DNA of 64,000 bases, from the NCBI RefSeq assembly GCF_003634705.1, contig NZ_RBWU01000003.1, forward strand, positions 124,001 to 188,000, in the 5' to 3' direction. The stretch comes from Actinomadura pelletieri DSM 43383. Lineage in GTDB: Bacteria > Actinomycetota > Actinomycetes > Streptosporangiales > Streptosporangiaceae. Below are positions 59,254-64,000 of this stretch, piece by piece. The position numbers were made by a program, and so were the translations under genes. Position 1 is the stretch's first letter. Each line of letters starts with the position of its first letter. The notes under the pieces are model-generated. The model was not told the DNA's origin, made no database searches, and worked only from the letters and a program-made list of their open reading frames with translations.

Positions 59254-60633
59254 ATGCCGGAAATTGTGGACACGCTACGGACCCTGGTCTCCCCCGACCG
59301 AATCGTCACCGACCCCGATGTGATCTCCTCCTACGCGCACGACGAGGCGGCGTGGGCGCCCTACGGGACGGCCGCCGTCCTCGTCCGCCCCGAATCCACG
59401 GAGGACGTGCGGAACGTCGTGGCGGCCTGCGCCGAGGCGGGCGTGCCGATCGTGCCGCGCGGCGCGGGCACCGGGGTGGTCGGCGGCGCGAACGCGCTCG
59501 ACGGGTGCGTGCTGCTGTCCCTGGAGGCGATGGACGAGATCGTCGAGGTCGACACCGAGGAGCGGCTCGCGGTCGTCCAGCCGGGCGTGGTGAACGACAC
59601 GCTCCGGCTGGCCTGCGCCGAACGCGGCCTCTGGTACCCGCCCGACCCGTCCAGCGCGCCCTGGTCGACGATCGGCGGGAACGTCGCCACCAACGCGGGC
59701 GGGCTGTGCTGCGTGAAGTACGGGGTGACCCGCGACTACGTCCTGGCCGTCGAGGCCGTCGTGGGGCGCGGCGAGGTGGTGCGGCTCGGCCGCCGCACCG
59801 CCAAGGGCGTCGCCGGATACGACCTGTGCGGGCTCATGGTCGGCTCCGAGGGAACGCTCGGCGTGATCACCGAGGTGACCGTGCGGCTGCGCGGCGCCCG
59901 CTCCCCCGAGCGCACCGTCGTCGGGTACTTCGACAGTCTCCGGGACGCGGGCGCGGCGGTCAGCGGGGTCACCGCCGCCGGGATCGTGCCGAGCGCGCTG
60001 GAGCTGATGGACCGGCACGTCCTGGAGGCCGTCGACGCGTGGCGGAACATGGGCCTGTCGGCGGACGCGAACGTCCTGCTCCTCGGTCGCACCGACCTGC
60101 CGGGCGAGGCCGGGGAGGCGGAGGCCGACGCGATGGTGCGGCTGTTCGAGGAGGCGGGCGCGACATGGGCCGCCCGGTCGTCCGACGAGGCCGAGGCGGA
60201 GTCGCTGTTCTCCGCCCGCAAGCTCAGCCATCCCGCGCTGGAACGCCTCGGCGACCTCCTGACCGAGGACGTGTGCGTCCCCCGTGGCCTCCTCCCGGAG
60301 ATGCTGACACGCGTCGAGGCCGCCGCCGCGCTCCACGATGTCCACATCGCGAACGTCGCGCACGCGGGCGACGGGAACCTGCACCCCGTCATCGTCACCC
60401 CGAAGGGCGACGACGCCGCCCGGGTCCGAGCCGAACGCGCCTTCGACCAGATCATCGCGGACGCCATCGCGCTCGGCGGCACCGTCGCCGGTGAACACGG
60501 CATCGGGCTCATCAAACGCCGTGGCCTGCGCGACGAACTGGACCCGGCCGTCATCGCCATGCACCACGCCGTCAAGAACGCGCTGGACCCGGCGGGCATC
60601 TTCAACCCGGGAAAGGTCGTCGGCACGCCGTGA
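59254..60633 (+). CDS. FAD-linked oxidase, GlcD/D-lactate dehydrogenase type (459 aa)
   Basis: PCMH FAD domain (VPRGAGTGVVGGANALDGCV and PSSAPWSTIGGNVATNAGG), then the FAD-oxidase C-terminal domain ending in VAGEHGIGLIKRRGL. It oxidises a 2-hydroxy acid such as glycolate or D-lactate; the substrate is unproven. ATG 59254 is preferred over TTG 59242. Confidence 0.93.
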   Translation: MPEIVDTLRTLVSPDRIVTDPDVISSYAHDEAAWAPYGTAAVLVRPESTEDVRNVVAACAEAGVPIVPRGAGTGVVGGANALDGCVLLSLEAMDEIVEVDTEERLAVVQPGVVNDTLRLACAERGLWYPPDPSSAPWSTIGGNVATNAGGLCCVKYGVTRDYVLAVEAVVGRGEVVRLGRRTAKGVAGYDLCGLMVGSEGTLGVITEVTVRLRGARSPERTVVGYFDSLRDAGAAVSGVTAAGIVPSALELMDRHVLEAVDAWRNMGLSADANVLLLGRTDLPGEAGEAEADAMVRLFEEAGATWAARSSDEAEAESLFSARKLSHPALERLGDLLTEDVCVPRGLLPEMLTRVEAAAALHDVHIANVAHAGDGNLHPVIVTPKGDDAARVRAERAFDQIIADAIALGGTVAGEHGIGLIKRRGLRDELDPAVIAMHHAVKNALDPAGIFNPGKVVGTP

Positions 60634-60723
60634 CGCCGCTTCGCAGGCGGACCGGCCTCACATTCCGGTGGGATGTTTCGTCGAACCGGTGAGGACGGAC
60701 ACGACCAAGGGGGGACGAGCACC

Positions 60724-61665
60724 ATGAGCACCGGATCCGGGCCGGAGCGCGACGGGACCGACCCGACCCTTGGCGCGATCATGAAGGAGCGGCGTCATCT
60801 GATCAACCTCGGCTACCGGCTGCTCGGCTCCGTGGTGGACGCCGAGGACGTCGTCCAGGAGACGTACGCCCGCTGGTACGCCCTGTCCCGGGAGCAGCAG
60901 GACGCCATCGAGTCACCGGCGGCCTGGCTGACGCGGGTCGCGGGCCGCATCTGCCTGGACCTGCTCGGGTCGGCACGGGCCAGGCGGGAGCGTTACGTGG
61001 GCGAATGGGTCCCGGAGCCGCTGCCGGACCGCACCGACTGGATCACCGCGCGGCCGGGCGGCGCCGCCACCGACCCCGCCGACCGCGTCACGCTCGACGA
61101 GTCGATCAGCATGGCGTTCCTCGTCGTGCTGGAGTCGATGACCCCGGCGCAGCGCGTCGCGTTCGTCCTGCACGACGTGTTCCGGTACCCGTTCGCCGAG
61201 GTCGCGGAGATCGTCGGCCGCAGCCCCGAAGCGTGCCGCCAGCTGGCCACCGCGGCGCGCCGCCGTGTCCGCGCGTCGCGGGCGAGGGAGACGACCCCGC
61301 CGGACCGGCGGGCCGGGATCGTCCGGGACTTCAAACGGGCGTGGGAGGCCGGCGACATCGCCGCCCTCGTCAACCTCCTCGACCCCGACGCCACCACCGT
61401 CGCCGACGGCGGCGGCCTGGTCAGCGCCACGCCCCACCCCGTCGAGGGCGCCGAACCGGTCGCGCGCCTCTTCGCCGACCTCGCCACCCGCATGCCGGCC
61501 GACGTCACGATCCTGGAACGCACCGTCAACGGCCAGCCCGGTCTGACGGCCCGGCTGGACGGCACCACCCTGGTGGTCCTGGCGTTCGACGTCGCGGACG
61601 ACCGCATCACCGACATCTGGGCGGTGCGCAACCCCGAGAAGCTCCGCCCCTGGACGGCGGTGTGA
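60724..61665 (+). CDS. sigJ: RNA polymerase sigma factor SigJ (ECF41-like, 313 aa)
   Basis: ECF sigma with region 2 (HLINLGYRLLGSVVDAEDVV, ETYARWY), region 4 (SMTPAQRVAFVLHDVFRYPF, EVAEIVGRSPEACRQLATAA) and a C-terminal SnoaL-like domain (about 195-305), the ECF41 layout in which the extension itself controls activity. ATG 60724 has GGGGGGA upstream. No anti-sigma gene is adjacent. Confidence 0.92.
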   Translation: MSTGSGPERDGTDPTLGAIMKERRHLINLGYRLLGSVVDAEDVVQETYARWYALSREQQDAIESPAAWLTRVAGRICLDLLGSARARRERYVGEWVPEPLPDRTDWITARPGGAATDPADRVTLDESISMAFLVVLESMTPAQRVAFVLHDVFRYPFAEVAEIVGRSPEACRQLATAARRRVRASRARETTPPDRRAGIVRDFKRAWEAGDIAALVNLLDPDATTVADGGGLVSATPHPVEGAEPVARLFADLATRMPADVTILERTVNGQPGLTARLDGTTLVVLAFDVADDRITDIWAVRNPEKLRPWTAV

Positions 61666-61674
61666 CCGGCGCGG

Positions 61675-62475
61675 TCACTCGGCGAGGGTGACGGCGAAAC
61701 GGCGTAGGGTCAGCGCCGGGTTCACCTTCCGGACGGCCGTGACCCGCTCCGGCGACACCTCCGCCGACGCGACGCCCGCGCTCTCCCCGAGCCCGGCCGT
61801 CACCACACCCATCGGGTCGACGATCATGCTGTTGCCCGCGCCGGTCGGGGCGCACTGCCCGGCGGCGGCCACATAGACGGTGTTCTCGATCGCGCGGGCC
61901 CGGACGAGCGTCCGCCAGTGGTCCTCCTTCAACGGGCCCGGCACCCAGTCTGCGGGCAACGCGAGCACGTCGGCGCCCGCGTCCACGATCCGCCGCGTCA
62001 CCTCGGGGAACCGGACGTCGTAGCAGGTCTGCATGCCGAACGTGACACCGTCGACCGTGAACGTCTCCGGGTCGGTGAGGTCGCCGGGCCGCACCAGCGC
62101 CGACTCCTTGTAGCCGAACGCGTCATAGAGGTGGATCTTGCGGTATTCGGCGACGATGTTCCCGCCGGGACCGAACGCGAGGAGCGTGTTGGAGATGCGG
62201 CCCGGGTCGTCCAGCCGCTCGTTCACACCCGCGACGACGTAGATTCCATGCCGTGTCGCCAGGTTGCCGAGGCCGGTGACGAACGGGCCGTCGAGGGACT
62301 CCGCCGAGTCGAGGAACCGCTCGTCCAGTTTCGGCGCGGTGAACATGGCGAACTCGGGGAACACGACGACGTCCGCGCCGTGCCCGACCGCCTCATCCGT
62401 CAGCTTGCCGATCGTCGCGAGGTTCTCGTCCTTGTCGACGCCCGGCGCGAACTGCGCCACCGCGACCTGCACCAT
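61675..62475 (-). CDS. carbon-nitrogen hydrolase, nitrilase superfamily (266 aa)
   Basis: Catalytic triad E41 (FPEFAMF), K113 (YRKIHLYD) and C151 (MQTCYDVRFPE). It hydrolyses an amide or nitrile; omega-amidase/Nit2-like from the flanking residues, unproven. ATG 62475 is the only start. It lies 21 bp downstream of the helicase stop and may share its transcript. Confidence 0.93.
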   Translation of the reverse strand: MVQVAVAQFAPGVDKDENLATIGKLTDEAVGHGADVVVFPEFAMFTAPKLDERFLDSAESLDGPFVTGLGNLATRHGIYVVAGVNERLDDPGRISNTLLAFGPGGNIVAEYRKIHLYDAFGYKESALVRPGDLTDPETFTVDGVTFGMQTCYDVRFPEVTRRIVDAGADVLALPADWVPGPLKEDHWRTLVRARAIENTVYVAAAGQCAPTGAGNSMIVDPMGVVTAGLGESAGVASAEVSPERVTAVRKVNPALTLRRFAVTLAE

Positions 62476-62496
62476 GCCGCTCCCCTTTCCGTGTGT

Positions 62497-64000
62497 TCAC
62501 AACCGGTCGACGCCGGTGACGCGGACGACCGCCTCACCCGCCTGATCGGAGCCCGCCAGGTCGACCTCGGCGCTGATGCCCCAGTCGTGGTGGCCCGCCG
62601 GGTCGTCGAAGACCTGCCGGACGCGCCACAGCTCGTCCTCGGGGACCTCCTCGATCTGCAGCAGCTTCGGGCCCCTCGCGTCGGCGCCGGTGAGCAGTTC
62701 GTCGTGCTCGGCGAAGTAGGCGTCCATCGCGTCCGCCCAGGCGTCGGCGCCGAAGTCGGGGTCGAGCGCGCCGAGTTCCTGGAACCGCTCCAGCGCCGCC
62801 AACTCCACCCGCCGGAACATGGCGTTGCGGACCAGCACCCGGAACGCGCGGGAGTTCGCCGTCACCTTCGTGACCCGCTCCTCGATCGGCTGGTCCAGGT
62901 TCTCCTCGGTGGGGTTGGCGAGCTGCTCCCACTCGTCCAGGAGGCTGGAGTCGACCTGCCGCACCAGCTCCCCCAGCCATTCGATCAGGTCGATCAGATC
63001 ATCGGTCTTGATCGACTCCGGGACGGTCTGCTGCAGCGCCTTGTACGCGCCCGACAGGTACCGCAGGACGAGCCCCTCGCCCCTGGCCAGCTCGTAGAAC
63101 GCGATGTACTCGGTGAACGTCATCGCCCGCTCGTACATGTCGCGCACGACCGACTTGGGGCGCAGCGGATGGTCACCGACCCACGGATGCCCGGCCCGGT
63201 AGATCTCGTACGCGGCGTCGAGCTCGTCCTCCAGCGGCTTCGGATGCTCGACGTCCTGGAGCAGCTCCATCCGCTCCTCGTACTCGATGCCCTCCGCCTT
63301 CATTTCCTGGACGGCCTCGCCCCGCGCCTTGTTGACCTGCGCCGCGATGATCTGCCGCGGGTCCTCCAGCGTCGCCTCGATGATCGACAGGACGTCCAGC
63401 GCGTACGACGGCGACGACGGGTCCAGGATGTCGAAAGCGGCCAGCGCGAACGTCGACAGCGCCTGGTTGAGCGCGAAGTCCTCCTGAAGGTCGACGGTGA
63501 TGCGCGCGTACCGGCCCATGTCGTCCGGCTCCGGCAGGACCTCCACGACACCGCCCGCCAGCAGCGACCGGTAGATCGCGATGGCCCGCGAGATGTGCCG
63601 CCGCCGCGCCGCCGGTTCCTCATGGTTGTCGGTGAGCAGTCGTTTCATCGCCTGGAACGCGTTGCCCGGCCGGGCGATCACCGACAGCAGCATCGCGTGA
63701 CTGACCTGGAACCGGGACCGGAGCATCTCCGGCTCGGCGTCCTGAAGCTTCGCGAAGACGTCCTCGTCCCAGCCGACGAACCCCTCGGGCGGCTTCTTGC
63801 GTTGCACCTTCCGCCGCTTCTTCGGGTCGTCGCCCGCCTTCGCCAGTGCCTTCTCGTTCTCCACCACGTGCTCGGGCGCCTGCGCCACGACGAACCCGAC
63901 GGTGTCGAACCCGGCCCGTCCGGCCCGTCCGGCGATCTGGTGGAACTCCCGCGCGCGGAGCCGCCGCACCCGGTGCCCGTCGTACTTGCTCAACGCCGTG
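62497..64000 (-). CDS. DEAD/DEAH-box RNA helicase with DUF3516, 5' end beyond the window (partial)
   Basis: The frame is open to the right edge. REFHQIAGRAGRAGFDTVG near the visible start is helicase motif VI, so the ATPase core lies outside. The rest is the DUF3516 C-terminal region of actinobacterial Ski2-like helicases (EGFVGWDEDVFAKLQ, RFQVSHAMLLSVIARPG, AYEIYRAGHPWVGDHPLRPK). It probably unwinds structured RNA or helps degrade it. Confidence 0.92.
   Translation of the reverse strand, partial: TALSKYDGHRVRRLRAREFHQIAGRAGRAGFDTVGFVVAQAPEHVVENEKALAKAGDDPKKRRKVQRKKPPEGFVGWDEDVFAKLQDAEPEMLRSRFQVSHAMLLSVIARPGNAFQAMKRLLTDNHEEPAARRRHISRAIAIYRSLLAGGVVEVLPEPDDMGRYARITVDLQEDFALNQALSTFALAAFDILDPSSPSYALDVLSIIEATLEDPRQIIAAQVNKARGEAVQEMKAEGIEYEERMELLQDVEHPKPLEDELDAAYEIYRAGHPWVGDHPLRPKSVVRDMYERAMTFTEYIAFYELARGEGLVLRYLSGAYKALQQTVPESIKTDDLIDLIEWLGELVRQVDSSLLDEWEQLANPTEENLDQPIEERVTKVTANSRAFRVLVRNAMFRRVELAALERFQELGALDPDFGADAWADAMDAYFAEHDELLTGADARGPKLLQIEEVPEDELWRVRQVFDDPAGHHDWGISAEVDLAGSDQAGEAVVRVTGVDRL

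Overview
The window is very GC-rich, with dense short-spaced operons, many GTG starts and a set of families typical of filamentous actinobacteria: three DUF574-type SAM methyltransferases, a DUF397 protein, a DUF5999 protein, tandem Lsr2 proteins, a SARP/BTAD-type regulator, an LPFR small protein and SigJ. I infer a member of the Streptosporangiales, most like Actinomadura (Thermomonosporaceae). This is inference from gene content, not from a marker gene.

Region 1 (1-7.9 kb) is an accessory conflict/defence island. It holds two small CATRA-associated proteins (985-1332 minus, 1509-1832 plus) and a CATRA-type protein cut by the left edge (1-998). A five-gene plus-strand operon (1898-4701) encodes four small proteins, three of them membrane anchored, that share one C-terminal module, and then an AAA+ ATPase. 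A facing minus-strand pair encodes a BTAD regulator fused to a ThsA-type macro domain (6536-7903) and a CATRA-type protein fused to a TIR-like nucleotidase domain (4725-6539), translationally coupled by GTGA. The shared C-terminal module of the four small proteins is the most novel-looking item in the window.

Region 2 (8.4-25.5 kb) mixes methyltransferases, self-regulated MarR/MerR/TetR units and a second defence candidate. It has three paralogous DUF574 methyltransferases (8491, 18553, 21380). The last lies 10 bp upstream of a 1085-residue NACHT-LRR protein resembling bacterial NLR-like antiphage proteins. Two MarR loci carry clear palindromic operators. An MFS transporter carries a fused coiled coil and winged helix, and a decayed beta-propeller lectin-like pseudogene lies at 17.5-17.8 kb.

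Region 3 (25.7-48.7 kb) is mostly chromosomal house-keeping and signalling: DHA2 exporter, acyl-CoA synthetase, OtsA, DoxX/MarR, a cytokinin-dehydrogenase-like oxidase, a NarL/DesK-type two-component pair with DedA, a trio of small related proteins, an ArsR-SRPBCC fusion with a 47-bp operator, a PepSY protein divergent from an OmpR/HK pair, an acyl-CoA dehydrogenase, an atypical tRNA-Gly(UCC), a 49-residue LPFR protein, a HemK-like methyltransferase and a PrsW protease.

Region 4 (47.1-64 kb) has an isolated cytochrome b (QcrB) convergent with CtaD, an alcohol dehydrogenase, a clearly frameshifted catalase pseudogene, tandem lsr2 genes, two CNNM/CBS proteins, an HTH/Clp-N operon with paired operators, a GlcD-like oxidase, SigJ, a nitrilase-family hydrolase and the C-terminal part of a DUF3516 RNA helicase cut by the right edge. 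Several regulator genes start 6-7 nt after a TANNNT box, which points to leaderless mRNAs.
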